Under the pieces are notes generated by a model. It was not told the origin of the DNA and searched no databases. It saw nothing but the letters and a program-made list of their open reading frames with translations. A stretch of DNA of 64,000 bases from JALZCH01 sp036400075 (GTDB lineage: Bacteria; Acidobacteriota; Blastocatellia; Pyrinomonadales; Pyrinomonadaceae): the NCBI GenBank assembly GCA_036400075.1, contig DASWLV010000081.1:1-64000 (forward strand), in the 5' to 3' direction. Below, one piece after another: positions 25,828 to 34,379 of the stretch. The translations under genes and the position numbers were made by a program. Positions within the stretch are counted from its first letter, which is position 1. Every line of letters starts with the position of its first letter.

Positions 25828-27537
25828 TTACATTCCGCGATAATTCGGACCGCCTCCGCCTTCGGGCGTCACCCAATTGATGATTTGATACGGGTCCATA
25901 ATGTCGCAGGTTTTGCAATGAACGCAGTTGGAAAAATTGATTTTCAATTCGCGTCTGCCGGTTTTCGGATTTTCTTCCATTTCATACACGGCAGCCGGAC
26001 AAAAACGCTGGCACGGATTTCCGTATTCTTCGGTGCAGCGAGTGGCGCAAATTTCGGTGTCAACGACGTGCAGATGCGCGGGCTGGTCTTCGTCGTGCGC
26101 GACCGAGGCGTGATAAACGTCCGTAACTTTGTTAAATGTTAGTTTGTTGTCAAATTTCAAATCGCCGTAACGCTGCGAAATGTCGTCGCTCCTGTAGCCG
26201 TATTCTTCGAGCTTTCTGATTTCGAGATGCCCGGCTTCGTGTTCGGTTTTATCCGACAGTCCCCAATTTCTGCCGCCCGTAATAAACTGCAAACCGCCAT
26301 TCACCAAAGCCATAAAACGTCCGCTGGCAAAAGCCGAGTGAAAGTTGCGAACCGCATATAATTCGGTTCTGAGCCACGATTTTTCAACTTTTTCCTGATA
26401 AACCTTGAGTGTGTCGGCTGAAAAATCGCCGCGCAGCAGAGCTTCAAAAATCGTCTCCGCCGCCAGCATTCCCGATTTCATCGCCGTGTGAATGCCTTTT
26501 AAACGCTGCCCGTTTAAAAACGCCGCGCAATCGCCGACGAGCAAAACTCCGCTCGCGTAGATTTGCGGCATCGTATGCCAGCCGCCAGCCGCGATGGTTT
26601 TCGCGCCGTAGCGAATCATTTTTCCGCCTTCGAGAATGCGCGCGATTTGCGGATGAGTTTTAAATTTTTGAAACTCGGCGTGCGGATCAATCAGCGGGTC
26701 TTTGTAATCGAGTCCGGTGACATAGCCGATGTTGACGATGTTGTTTTTCTGCCCGTAAACCCAGCCGCCGCCGTAAGTCTGCGAATCGGAAGGAAAACCC
26801 AAAGTATGCGTGACTTTTCCGGTTTCGTAATTCCCTTCCGGCACTTCCCACAATTCTTTGACGCCTAAGCTGTAAACTTGCGGATTGCGGTCTTTGTCCA
26901 AGCCGAGCCGGCGAGTTAAATGTTTGGTCAGCGAACCGCGCGAGCCTTCGCCCAAAACCGTCACTTTTGCCAGCAGATCAACGCCCGGCTCGAAATTCGG
27001 TTTCCGTTTGCCTTCTTTATCAATTCCCTTGTCGCCCGTGCGAACGCCGACGACGCGATCCAAATCGTCGTAAAGCATTTCCGCGCCGGGAAATTCCGGG
27101 AAAATGTTGACTCCGGCAGCTTCGACTTTTTCGCCCAGCCATTCGACTACGCGGTTGAGCGAAATGATGTAATTGCCGTGATTTTCGAGCGGCGGCGGAA
27201 TGACTGGCGATTTAATGGCGCGCGTTTCGGTTAAATAGAAAAAATCTTCGTCCGTCACTTCCGATTCGAACGGAAAGCCCTGTTCGAGATAATCGGGCAT
27301 CAATTCCGCAATCGCGCGCGGGTCAAGCACCGCGCCCGAAAGAACGTGCGCGCCGACCGAAGCGCCTTTTTCGATAATCCCGATTTCGATTTCGCCCAAA
27401 GCGGGCAGTTTTGTTTTTCCGGCAGCCGCCGCTTCGTTGTGTTTGTTGATTAATTTCGTCAGATGCAGCGCCGCCGCCAGATTTCCCGGACCGGCGCCGA
27501 CAAACACGACATCCATTTCAAGTTGTTCACGTTCCAC
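25828..27537 (-). CDS. Electron transfer flavoprotein-ubiquinone oxidoreductase
   Basis: Membrane-associated enzyme that passes electrons from ETF, and so from acyl-CoA dehydrogenases, to quinone. The 569-residue protein is full length. The FAD-binding motif VFVGAGPGNLAAALHL starts at about residue 10, EIGIIEKGASVGAHVLSG follows, and the GxGD-type flavin site appears as GVLLVGDCAAFLNGQRLKGIHTAMKSG. The C-terminal ferredoxin-like part carries the 4Fe-4S cysteines: CVHCKTCDIMDP plus an upstream Cys in NPCQRFCPAAVYE. The start is GTG with GGAG 10 nt before it; an ATG 7 codons later is possible. A FadR-like operator lies 28 nt upstream, consistent with fatty-acid control. ETF subunits are not in the window. 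Confidence 0.93.
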   Translation of the reverse strand: MEREQLEMDVVFVGAGPGNLAAALHLTKLINKHNEAAAAGKTKLPALGEIEIGIIEKGASVGAHVLSGAVLDPRAIAELMPDYLEQGFPFESEVTDEDFFYLTETRAIKSPVIPPPLENHGNYIISLNRVVEWLGEKVEAAGVNIFPEFPGAEMLYDDLDRVVGVRTGDKGIDKEGKRKPNFEPGVDLLAKVTVLGEGSRGSLTKHLTRRLGLDKDRNPQVYSLGVKELWEVPEGNYETGKVTHTLGFPSDSQTYGGGWVYGQKNNIVNIGYVTGLDYKDPLIDPHAEFQKFKTHPQIARILEGGKMIRYGAKTIAAGGWHTMPQIYASGVLLVGDCAAFLNGQRLKGIHTAMKSGMLAAETIFEALLRGDFSADTLKVYQEKVEKSWLRTELYAVRNFHSAFASGRFMALVNGGLQFITGGRNWGLSDKTEHEAGHLEIRKLEEYGYRSDDISQRYGDLKFDNKLTFNKVTDVYHASVAHDEDQPAHLHVVDTEICATRCTEEYGNPCQRFCPAAVYEMEENPKTGRRELKINFSNCVHCKTCDIMDPYQIINWVTPEGGGGPNYRGM

Positions 27538-27564
27538 TTGTTTTTCGCTCCGTTTTGTTAAAAA

Positions 27565-27582
27565 TGAATGACCATTCAGTTA
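27565..27582. promoter_or_regulatory. FadR (TetR-type) operator-like site before ETF-QO
   Basis: TGAATGACCATTCAGTTA matches the recalled Bacillus FadR consensus TGAATGAMTANTCATTCA at 15 of 18 positions. It lies just upstream of a fatty-acid-oxidation electron-transfer gene, where a long-chain acyl-CoA-responsive TetR repressor would be expected. Confidence 0.55.
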
Positions 27583-27682
27583 GGCGGAAGTATAACAGAA
27601 ACAAAGCTTGCTTGCGCTAGTCAAACAAAGCGAGTTGCGATACATTTTGCATTTCAATCGAAGTTAGCCGTAACTAAGTAAA

Positions 27683-28225
27683 ATGACAAATTATCTCAAC
27701 ACAACGTTATCTGCGGCAGAAATTATTGAACAACTTTCTGTTCGCATTTATGAACCTCCACTTAGCTTGTTAAGAGAAGATTTAGCTCAAGTTCCCGAAG
27801 CTTTGCGGAATGTTATTCTGTTTATAGATTTCGATACGGAAGTAACAATGGGCGGGATTTTGACTTTCCTTGAGAACTCAACGGGTAAGTATCTTTCTGA
27901 AACCATTACAACTTTTGTGGCAATCGGCGCAATTGAAAATGCCAGACATCTTGCACAAATTAAAGATTTGATGAAATCTTTTGGCGTTGACCATAATCGC
28001 CTACGTAAAGATTTTGAAGGGCTTAATTTATTTGAAATTACTACCTTTGAAAAAACTCACGGCAAAGAGTTAAATGCAATGGCTGAGGCGATTCAAGAGA
28101 CTGCCGAATTATTATATTTGGGACGCGGTACTGAAGAAAATCCTTACGAGTTATTTCAACATTATGTTGATCGCAATCGTGAAGAAATTATTACAGCGGT
28201 AAATAGCGTGATAACAAATCAATAG
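27683..28225 (+). CDS. DMP19/DUF4375 family protein
   Basis: Cytoplasmic protein of 180 residues. The DUF4375 core is at about 35-150: FIDFDTEVTMGGILTFLENSTGKYLSETI, then AIGAIENARHLAQIKDL, with helices throughout. Family members are small bacterial proteins of unclear role; some sit next to toxin genes. Codon use is more AT-rich than in the surrounding genes, hinting at recent transfer. It lies between divergent ETF-QO and a methyltransferase and is followed after 27 nt by the latter, so joint transcription is possible. Confidence 0.8.
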   Translation: MTNYLNTTLSAAEIIEQLSVRIYEPPLSLLREDLAQVPEALRNVILFIDFDTEVTMGGILTFLENSTGKYLSETITTFVAIGAIENARHLAQIKDLMKSFGVDHNRLRKDFEGLNLFEITTFEKTHGKELNAMAEAIQETAELLYLGRGTEENPYELFQHYVDRNREEIITAVNSVITNQ

Positions 28226-28252
28226 ACAAATATTTTTACTGTTGCATTAAAA

Positions 28253-29032
28253 ATGAGCAATAAATCGAAAACAGGCTGGCTGGCAAACAAACATCACAAG
28301 CGAGCGAATCGCGCGCTCGAACGCCAGCTTGAATATCAAAGAAAAAAAGCCGAAGCTTTGCGCGGCGAGGAAAGCAAAACTTTCGTGACTTTTTGGAGCA
28401 AGTCGCAGTTTAAACGACAAATGCTCCAGAAAATTCACCCGATAACGCCCGACACCCGCGTTCTCGAAGTCGGCAGCGGCGCGCACGGATTGATTTTCGG
28501 TTTCGGCGAATGCGTCGGAGTCGGCGTTGACCCGCTTGCAGTTCATTACAAAAATCTTTTCCCGACGTGGCAAAAAAATGTGCCGACAATTGCAGCAATC
28601 GGCGAGCAGCTTCCGTTTGCTGACGCAGCGTTTGACGTTGTTTTGAGCGATAACGTCATTGACCACGCCGAAAATCCAGTCGAAATTATTTATGAATTAG
28701 TGCGAGTTTTAAAACCCGGCGGTTTGTTGTATTTCACGGTCAACGTGCATCACCCGTTTTATTCTTTTGCCTCTGATTTGCACGGCTTTTGGAACGCGCT
28801 CGGCATTCCGCTTGAGCTTTCGGCTTTTGCCGACCACACGGTTCATTTGACGCCCGAAAAGGTGAGCAAGATTTTCAATGAATTGCCGCTTGAGATTTTG
28901 GAACAGAAAAACAACGTCGCCGAAACGAAACGAAATCAAAAACAGGCAAAGATGCGCAATTTCGACTCGGGACTAAAAAAACTGTTTTATAAAAACGCTT
29001 TGTTTGAATTAACCGCCATTCGGAAAAATTAA
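28253..29032 (+). CDS. Class I SAM-dependent methyltransferase
   Basis: Protein of 259 residues. Methyltransferase motif I is LEVGSGAHG at 71-79, followed by an acidic ribose-binding strand end (GVGVDP), LPFADAAFDVVLSDNVIDHAENP (motifs II/III) and VLKPGGLLYFTVNVHHP. The N-terminal 60 residues are strongly basic (KHHKRANRALERQLEYQRKKAEAL), suggesting contact with nucleic acid or an acidic partner. Substrate not determinable; the fold group (Methyltransf_11) covers many. The next gene starts 5 nt downstream. Confidence 0.85.
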   Translation: MSNKSKTGWLANKHHKRANRALERQLEYQRKKAEALRGEESKTFVTFWSKSQFKRQMLQKIHPITPDTRVLEVGSGAHGLIFGFGECVGVGVDPLAVHYKNLFPTWQKNVPTIAAIGEQLPFADAAFDVVLSDNVIDHAENPVEIIYELVRVLKPGGLLYFTVNVHHPFYSFASDLHGFWNALGIPLELSAFADHTVHLTPEKVSKIFNELPLEILEQKNNVAETKRNQKQAKMRNFDSGLKKLFYKNALFELTAIRKN

Positions 29033-29037
29033 AGATT

Positions 29038-29823
29038 GTGAGCCTCAAACAGTTTCGTTTAAAAATCAGTCTTTTATTTTTCCTTGTTTGTTTGCCGCTT
29101 TTACTGTCAAATTTTACAGCCTGCGAACAGAGTTCAACACAAAAATCGCGTCTTGCCGATTTTCCGCCTGTTATTTTATGGGCTTGGGAACAGGAGGCAA
29201 ATCTTGATTTTCTCGACGCAAAAAAATACGGCGTGGCTTTTCTAGCGCAAACGTTAGAGATGAAAAACGCTGAAATTATAGTAAATCCGCGTCGCCAACA
29301 GCTTCGTGTTAAGCCCGAAATCGCTTTAATCGCCGTCACTCGTATCGAACCGCTTGAATCGCCGACGCTTTCCGACAAGCAAAAAAATGAAATCATTAGC
29401 TCGATTCTAAAGACGCTGGAATTAAAGAACGTGCGCGCCGTGCAGATTGATTTTGATGCGGCGCTTTCGCAACGAGATTTTTATCAAAGTCTGTTAAAAG
29501 ATTTGCGAAACAAACTGCCGGAAACGACGCCGCTTTCGATTACGGCGCTGGCGTCGTTTTGCATCGGCGACCGCTGGCTTTTTGAAGCTCCGGTTGATGA
29601 AGCCGTGCCGATGATTTTTCGGATGGGCGCGGACGACCGAGCCGTGAAAAATTATCTGGCAAATGGCGGAGATTTCAAAGTTGAAATTTGCCGGCAAAGC
29701 TACGGCGTCTCGCTTGACGAAGCGGTGCAAATGAATTTCGATAAATCGCGGCGGCTCTATGTTTTTAATCCGCTGCAATGGAAGCCCGCAGATATGACGA
29801 AAATCGAGGGAAATTTCAAATAA
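29038..29823 (+). CDS. DUF3142-like lipoprotein
   Basis: Protein of 261 residues beginning at GTG, 5 nt after the methyltransferase stop. N-terminal signal with lipobox LSNFTAC (Cys about 22). The mature part fits DUF3142: VILWAWEQEANLDFL, YGVAFLAQTLEM, a VNPRRQQLRVKPEIALIAVTRIE block, AVQIDFDAALSQRDFYQSLL and PLSITALASFCIGDRWL. The domain has a TIM-barrel-like appearance of alternating strands and helices; its activity is unknown. It ends before an inverted heptamer array. Confidence 0.8.
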   Translation: MSLKQFRLKISLLFFLVCLPLLLSNFTACEQSSTQKSRLADFPPVILWAWEQEANLDFLDAKKYGVAFLAQTLEMKNAEIIVNPRRQQLRVKPEIALIAVTRIEPLESPTLSDKQKNEIISSILKTLELKNVRAVQIDFDAALSQRDFYQSLLKDLRNKLPETTPLSITALASFCIGDRWLFEAPVDEAVPMIFRMGADDRAVKNYLANGGDFKVEICRQSYGVSLDEAVQMNFDKSRRLYVFNPLQWKPADMTKIEGNFK

Positions 29824-29842
29824 AGGGCGGAAATCAGCCGCA

Positions 29843-29939
29843 AACTATCAACTATAAACTGTAAACTATAAACTGATTTGCAAAGAAACGATGGTTTTCT
29901 GCAAATCAGTTTATAGTTGATAGTTGACAGTTTATAGTT
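29843..29939. repeat. Inverted heptamer array (AACTATA unit)
   Basis: The left arm (29843-29882) is five 7-nt units of type AACTATA/AACTGTA plus TTGCA. The right arm (29900-29939) is its reverse complement at 35 of 40 positions, with the unit order slightly shuffled. The central loop is 17 nt. It lies between the convergent DUF3142 and 2OG-oxygenase genes. Unit-length differences between the arms show that the arms expand or exchange units independently. Confidence 0.9.
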
Positions 29940-29997
29940 CGCTTTTTTACTTGCGAGATAGACCTGTAAAAACGCCGACAAAACTCAAATTCCCTGT

Positions 29998-30570
29998 TCA
30001 GCGATACCACGAAACAATCGTATAACGCTCGCCGCCGCTCACCGGAGTGACTTCGTGCGTCGTCTCGGCTCGAAAAGCAACGAGCTTTCCCGGCTGCGGC
30101 TCGGCGGCGCGGCGATAAGAATAATTCGGAAAGCCGCCGTGAAAAACAAGTTCTCCGCCTTGATACGTATCGGAAAGCCTTTCTGCTGATTGAGCGTTTA
30201 AAAAGATGATGATTGAGATTTTACGAAATCTCGTCTCGTCGTAAATGAGCGGTGTGTTGCCGTCCTGATGAGCGACGAAAAAATCTCCGGTTTGATAACG
30301 AAGAAATTGCGGTTCTTCGCATTCGTTAAGCGTTACACCGAAATGCTTTTCGATCTTTTCCCTGCAATCAAGCAATAACTCGCTGACTAACTTTCTCGTC
30401 TCGGAAGAAACGTCAACCCGCGACACTTTTCGCACAAGAGGTTCGACCGTTCCACCTGACTCTTTGCCGTAAACCGTTGCCGCGGTGCTTACGCCTTCAC
30501 GGATTTCCGCCAAAATCTTTTCCCGCGCCGCAACGTCAAGAAAATCGTTGATTTCGAGTAATTCAATCAT
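29998..30570 (-). CDS. 2-oxoglutarate/Fe(II)-dependent oxygenase (prolyl-4-hydroxylase-like)
   Basis: Protein of 190 residues. The iron ligands are visible as His101 and Asp103 in FFVAHQDG and His172 in TTHEVTPV, with Arg182 (GGERYTIVSW) to bind 2-oxoglutarate. The RYQTGDFFVAHQD and GGELVFHG segments match the P4Hc domain. Likely substrate is a protein prolyl or other side chain, unknown here. It begins 11 nt after the M16 partner gene, so the three genes 29998-33502 probably form one transcript. Confidence 0.87.
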   Translation of the reverse strand: MIELLEINDFLDVAAREKILAEIREGVSTAATVYGKESGGTVEPLVRKVSRVDVSSETRKLVSELLLDCREKIEKHFGVTLNECEEPQFLRYQTGDFFVAHQDGNTPLIYDETRFRKISIIIFLNAQSAERLSDTYQGGELVFHGGFPNYSYRRAAEPQPGKLVAFRAETTHEVTPVSGGERYTIVSWYR

Positions 30571-30581
30571 CTGATTTAAAA

Positions 30582-32156
30582 CTATTTCGCCGACCGCGCA
30601 GTTTTTGCTTTTCGCAAATCTTCGCGGTTTAAGTCAAGCTCGGACGCCGGAATAATTTCGATTTTTATCGCCGGAAAACGCTTTTGCAAATCGGGCAAAA
30701 ACTTTTTGGCATCGCCTGCGATAACGATGTTTATTGTCGTCTCTTTAAATAAATTCCGCACAAACTCGCGCGCCGAAGCGTCGTTTACCTTTTGGACATT
30801 TTGAACGAATCGGTTAATTTCATCCAACTCCAAATAGTACAAAGCCAATTCGCCGATTTGTCGAACCAATCCGTTGGTCGTTTCCAAATCGCGAGAAAAT
30901 TCACCGATTAAAACCAGCTTACGCGGCGTCAATTCGGCTTCCGTGATTTGTTCATTTGCCAGTCGCTCAAATTCATTGACCATAATTTGAGCTACTTCAG
31001 GCGCTGATTCGTTTTTGGTTTGCGTTCGAGCTAAGAAAATGCCGCCCGCCAGAAGCGCTGATAAATCGCTTCCCGCGCCGTAACTCAAACCTCGTTTGAT
31101 GCGTATTTCCTGATTCAGACGCGCCGAGTAACCGCCGCCTAAAACCGAGTTGGCGACAATGGCTTGATAATAATTTTTGTCGTGTCTGGCGAGCAGACTC
31201 GGCTGCCCGACTGCAACAGCAGCCTGTCCGGCATCCGGCAAATCCACAACAGTAATTTTTTCAATTTTTGGCTCTTTCGTCTGAGTTGGGGCTGCCTCCT
31301 GAATCATGGTAATAATTCCCGGCTCCTTTGGCGGAGTTTTTGGATACTTTCCTACTCGTACCGGCGGAGTTTTCGCCCAACCTGCGAAATATTTATTAGC
31401 CAGAGCAAAAGCAGTGTCCGGCGCGATGTCGCCCGCGATAACAAGAACAGCATTATCCGCTTTGTAATGTTTGTTGTGCAGATTGACTAAATTTGCCCGC
31501 GTTATCCGCTTGATGCTTTCGGGCGTTCCGGTGAGCGGGTAAGCGTATGGTTCGCCTATTGCACCGTAAAGAATTATGCGATTAGCCACAAGGTTGGCGA
31601 GAGTTGCAGGCTGCTTGAAATTCACGCTTAACTCATCCAGCAATTGAGTTTTGTAGCGAGCTATTTCAGCGGGCGAAAAAACCGGATTTAAAGCAACATC
31701 AGCCATAATTGCCATCGCTTTATCCATTTTGTCGGACATAGCTCGCACCGCTACGCTCGAATAATCCCAACTGGCGTCCGATTCGATTGAGCCGCCGAGA
31801 AATTCGATTTCTTCAGCGATTTTTGAAGCCGACCGCGTGCGCGTGCCTTTGGTTAAAAGCTCGGCGGTCATATCAGCCGCGCCCGCCAGCGTTTTCGGGT
31901 CAACTTCGCCGCCCGATTTAATCATCAGCTCGGCGGTCACAAGCGGCACGTTCTTCGTCTGAACGACAATCACGCGCAAACCGTTTCGCAGAGTTTTTTC
32001 AACCGGCTGCGGAATCTGCGCTTCACGCGGCGCGGTCGGTTTTGGAGGCGGTTCCTGCGAATAAACCGAAATAAACGCCAAACACAAAACAAAGGCAGAA
32101 ACGCTTAAACGCCTGACAAAATTCGTAATTCGTAATTCGTAATTCGTAATTCGCAT
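30582..32156 (-). CDS. M16 family peptidase homologue lacking the zinc motif (second pair)
   Basis: Insulinase-like protein of 524 residues, with signal peptide to about residue 34 (ending SVYSQ). The zinc site is absent: the aligned region reads AAGDMTAELLTKGTR rather than HxxEH. It keeps the RGLSYGAGSDL clamp region. The ATG is preceded by GGAG and overlaps the TAA of the catalytic gene by one base, so it is coupled. Codons 2-12 come from GAATTAC heptamers (RITNYELRITN), as in the paralogous gene at 11743-13287. It probably forms a heterodimer with the upstream product. Confidence 0.87.
   Translation of the reverse strand: MRITNYELRITNFVRRLSVSAFVLCLAFISVYSQEPPPKPTAPREAQIPQPVEKTLRNGLRVIVVQTKNVPLVTAELMIKSGGEVDPKTLAGAADMTAELLTKGTRTRSASKIAEEIEFLGGSIESDASWDYSSVAVRAMSDKMDKAMAIMADVALNPVFSPAEIARYKTQLLDELSVNFKQPATLANLVANRIILYGAIGEPYAYPLTGTPESIKRITRANLVNLHNKHYKADNAVLVIAGDIAPDTAFALANKYFAGWAKTPPVRVGKYPKTPPKEPGIITMIQEAAPTQTKEPKIEKITVVDLPDAGQAAVAVGQPSLLARHDKNYYQAIVANSVLGGGYSARLNQEIRIKRGLSYGAGSDLSALLAGGIFLARTQTKNESAPEVAQIMVNEFERLANEQITEAELTPRKLVLIGEFSRDLETTNGLVRQIGELALYYLELDEINRFVQNVQKVNDASAREFVRNLFKETTINIVIAGDAKKFLPDLQKRFPAIKIEIIPASELDLNREDLRKAKTARSAK
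32121..32155. repeat. GAATTAC heptamer array at a gene start
   Basis: Five tandem 7-nt units (ATTCGTA on the plus strand, the last one ATTCGCA) overlap codons 1-12 of the second M16 partner gene, with the same unit and phase as at 13258-13284. Confidence 0.9.
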
Positions 32157-33502
32157 TATCTGTCTCCTTTCGCCGGTTCGTTTTGATAATTAATGACGAC
32201 GCGGTTTGTGTCGGTAAAATATTTTTGCATCACGCGCCGCACGTCTGCGGCGGTCACGCGGCGAAGTTTTTCAATCGCATTATTGGCTTCGGCGGCGTTT
32301 CCGAGAATCAACTCGGCGCGTCCCAATGCGAAGGCTTTCCCACCGTTTGTTTCGCGTTCGGCGAGCGTGTTGGTGATAATTTGATTTTTCGCTTTTTCGA
32401 TTTCAGCCGCCGTCGGCGCGGCGGTCTGAATTTTCTTTAATTCAGCGAGCAAAGATTTTTCCAAATCCGCGATTTTCTTGCCGCTCGCGGCAATCGCATA
32501 AAAAACCATCAAGCCTTTGTCGGCGCGGTCGTCAACATAAAACGCGGCTTCCTGCGCAATTTGCTGTTTGTAAATCAATTCCTGATAAAGACGCGAAGAT
32601 TCGCCGCCCGATAAAATGTTTTCGGCAATTTCGAGCGCGGGCAAATCCGCATCATTCGCTTTCGGCGCGAGATACGTAACCGCAATCGCCGGCAGCGGAA
32701 CGTTCGGCGCAGTAACGGTAAAACGCTTTTCCTCTGTACGCGCCGGTTCTTCGACAACAACGCGCTGAATCTTTGTGTCATTTCCTACGATTCGCCCAAA
32801 ATATTTATCAACAAAACGGTTGAGCTGATTCTGTTCAAAATCGCCGACGACAATCAAAATCGCATTATCCGGGCGATAAAAAACCTCGTAAAACGAACGA
32901 ACGTCTGCGAGCGAAGCGGCGTCCAAATCTTCAATCGAACCGATTCCCGGTCGTTTGTAAGGATGCTGAACGAAAGATTTGCGCTCGATTTCGTAATAAA
33001 GCCTGCCGTAAGGCGGATTTAAAACGCGGAAACGAAATTCTTCCTTCACGACATCGCGCTCGGATTTAAAATTCTCTTCGATAACATTTAGATTTACCAT
33101 CCGCTCGGCTTCCGCCCAGAGCAGCGTTTCGAGGTAATTCGACGGGACGACTTCGTAATAATTCGTAAAATCATCGTAGGTCGAAGCGTTGTTCCAGCCG
33201 CCGACATCTTCGGTCAAACGGTCGAACATCTCGCTTTTCATATTTTTGGTTGATTTGAACATCAAATGCTCAAAAAGATGAGCAAATCCGCTTCGACCGG
33301 CGGGATCGTCTTTGCTCCCGACTCGATACCAAACCTGAACCGTCACGGTCGGACTCGAATGATCTTCGAGCGAGATGACTTTGAGACCGTTTTTCAAAGC
33401 TCTTTCTTTAAAATTCAGCGGTTTGACGTTGATTTGCGCTTCGGTTGAAACTGCGCCCGAAACGACAAACGCAAATAGCCACAACAATAAAATCTTTCGC
33501 AT
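32156..33502 (-). CDS. M16 family zinc peptidase (catalytic subunit, second pair)
   Basis: Insulinase-type metallopeptidase of 448 residues. The start is set at MRKILLLWLF; the 52 extra upstream codons read no export signal. Signal peptide about 1-22. Zinc motif HLFEH at 75-79 with the distal Glu in the KSERDVVKEEFRFR helix. It pairs with the overlapping inactive homologue downstream. The whole unit parallels 11743-14639 in gene order but differs in sequence, so it is an old paralogous duplication or a second acquisition. Confidence 0.9.
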   Translation of the reverse strand: MRKILLLWLFAFVVSGAVSTEAQINVKPLNFKERALKNGLKVISLEDHSSPTVTVQVWYRVGSKDDPAGRSGFAHLFEHLMFKSTKNMKSEMFDRLTEDVGGWNNASTYDDFTNYYEVVPSNYLETLLWAEAERMVNLNVIEENFKSERDVVKEEFRFRVLNPPYGRLYYEIERKSFVQHPYKRPGIGSIEDLDAASLADVRSFYEVFYRPDNAILIVVGDFEQNQLNRFVDKYFGRIVGNDTKIQRVVVEEPARTEEKRFTVTAPNVPLPAIAVTYLAPKANDADLPALEIAENILSGGESSRLYQELIYKQQIAQEAAFYVDDRADKGLMVFYAIAASGKKIADLEKSLLAELKKIQTAAPTAAEIEKAKNQIITNTLAERETNGGKAFALGRAELILGNAAEANNAIEKLRRVTAADVRRVMQKYFTDTNRVVINYQNEPAKGDR

Positions 33503-33617
33503 TTTGTTTTGATTCTCTGACAAAAAATTGCTGTATTTACGGGAGATGCCTGCAATTTGTTTTCGATGAAGATTTAAAGACAGCGGTTTGCGCTTTTTGC
33601 ATTTATCTGAAAACAAA

Positions 33618-33657
33618 TGCCGAGAGTGATGCGTTAAGCGCGCATCAACTCTCGGCA
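33618..33657 (-). terminator. Hairpin behind the HU gene
   Basis: Arms TGCCGAGAGTGATGCG and CGCATCAACTCTCGGCA (one bulge), 41 nt past the HU stop, followed by a weak T-rich stretch on the minus strand. Confidence 0.6.
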
Positions 33658-33698
33658 AATTTAAAATTCAACTTGTTTAAAATTCAAATCGAAGCGTT

Positions 33699-34064
33699 TT
33701 AACTGCCGCCGCCGATTGAGTCTTTCATTGATTTACCGACGCGGAATTTCAGCGTGGTTTTAGCCGGAATTTTAATCGGGTCGCCGGTCGCCGGATTGCG
33801 TCCTTCGCGTGCCTTTCGCTCGGAAAGAACCAGCTTGCCAAAGCCCGGCAGAGTAAATTCGCCGTTTTTCTTAACTTCGCTCATTGCGAGGTTAGCCAAT
33901 TCGTTTACAAACTCTTTAGCGGCGGCACGTTTCATACCGGATTTGTCCGCTAAGTGATTGATGATTTCGGTTTGCGTCATTCGTTTTTTCGCGGCTCCAC
34001 CGCCGCCGCCTTTTGACGAACCGCCGCCTTTTCCTGAACCTGATGAACCTTTTTTAGCTGCCAT
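33699..34064 (-). CDS. HU-family DNA-binding protein with Gly/Ser/Lys-rich N-terminal tail
   Basis: Histone-like protein of 121 residues. The HU core covers about 28-115: MTQTEIINHLADKSGMKRAAAKEFVNEL, FTLPGFGKLVLSERKAREGRNPATGDPIKIPAKTTLKFRVGKSMKD; the GRNPATG arm that contacts DNA is intact. The first 27 residues are a Lys/Gly/Ser tail (KKGSSGSGKGGGSSKGGGGG), absent in ordinary ~90-residue HU, and probably a flexible DNA-contact extension. It presumably compacts DNA and may bind other nucleic acids. Confidence 0.92.
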   Translation of the reverse strand: MAAKKGSSGSGKGGGSSKGGGGGAAKKRMTQTEIINHLADKSGMKRAAAKEFVNELANLAMSEVKKNGEFTLPGFGKLVLSERKAREGRNPATGDPIKIPAKTTLKFRVGKSMKDSIGGGS

Positions 34065-34241
34065 TTTAGGGATTCTACCTCCAAAAGTTTTGAAATGATT
34101 TTAAGTTAATCGCCGCTTTCTTCGAGAAAAAAGCAAAAGCCAAAAACTGCAGGAATCAGCCGTTTGACTCGAAAAGCATAACCGGCGCGCGTTTGCATCC
34201 AACGATTTTGATTGTTTTGTTCACCGGAAAATTTAAATTAA

Positions 34242-34315
34242 TCGGGGCGGCAGGATTCGAACCTGCGACCTCTGGTTCCCAAAACCAGCGCGATACCGGG
34301 CTACGCTACGCCCCG
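34242..34315 (-). tRNA. tRNA-Pro (TGG)
   Basis: 74-nt cloverleaf on the minus strand with acceptor stem CGGGGCG/CGCCCCG, anticodon arm CTGGTTTTGGGAACCAG (anticodon TGG) and T loop GGTTCGAATCC. CCA is not encoded. Confidence 0.95.
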
Positions 34316-34379
34316 TTTCTTTAAATTTCTCGGTTGTTATTCGTCATCGCACTCAAAAGATGCTTACAAATAGCGGATT

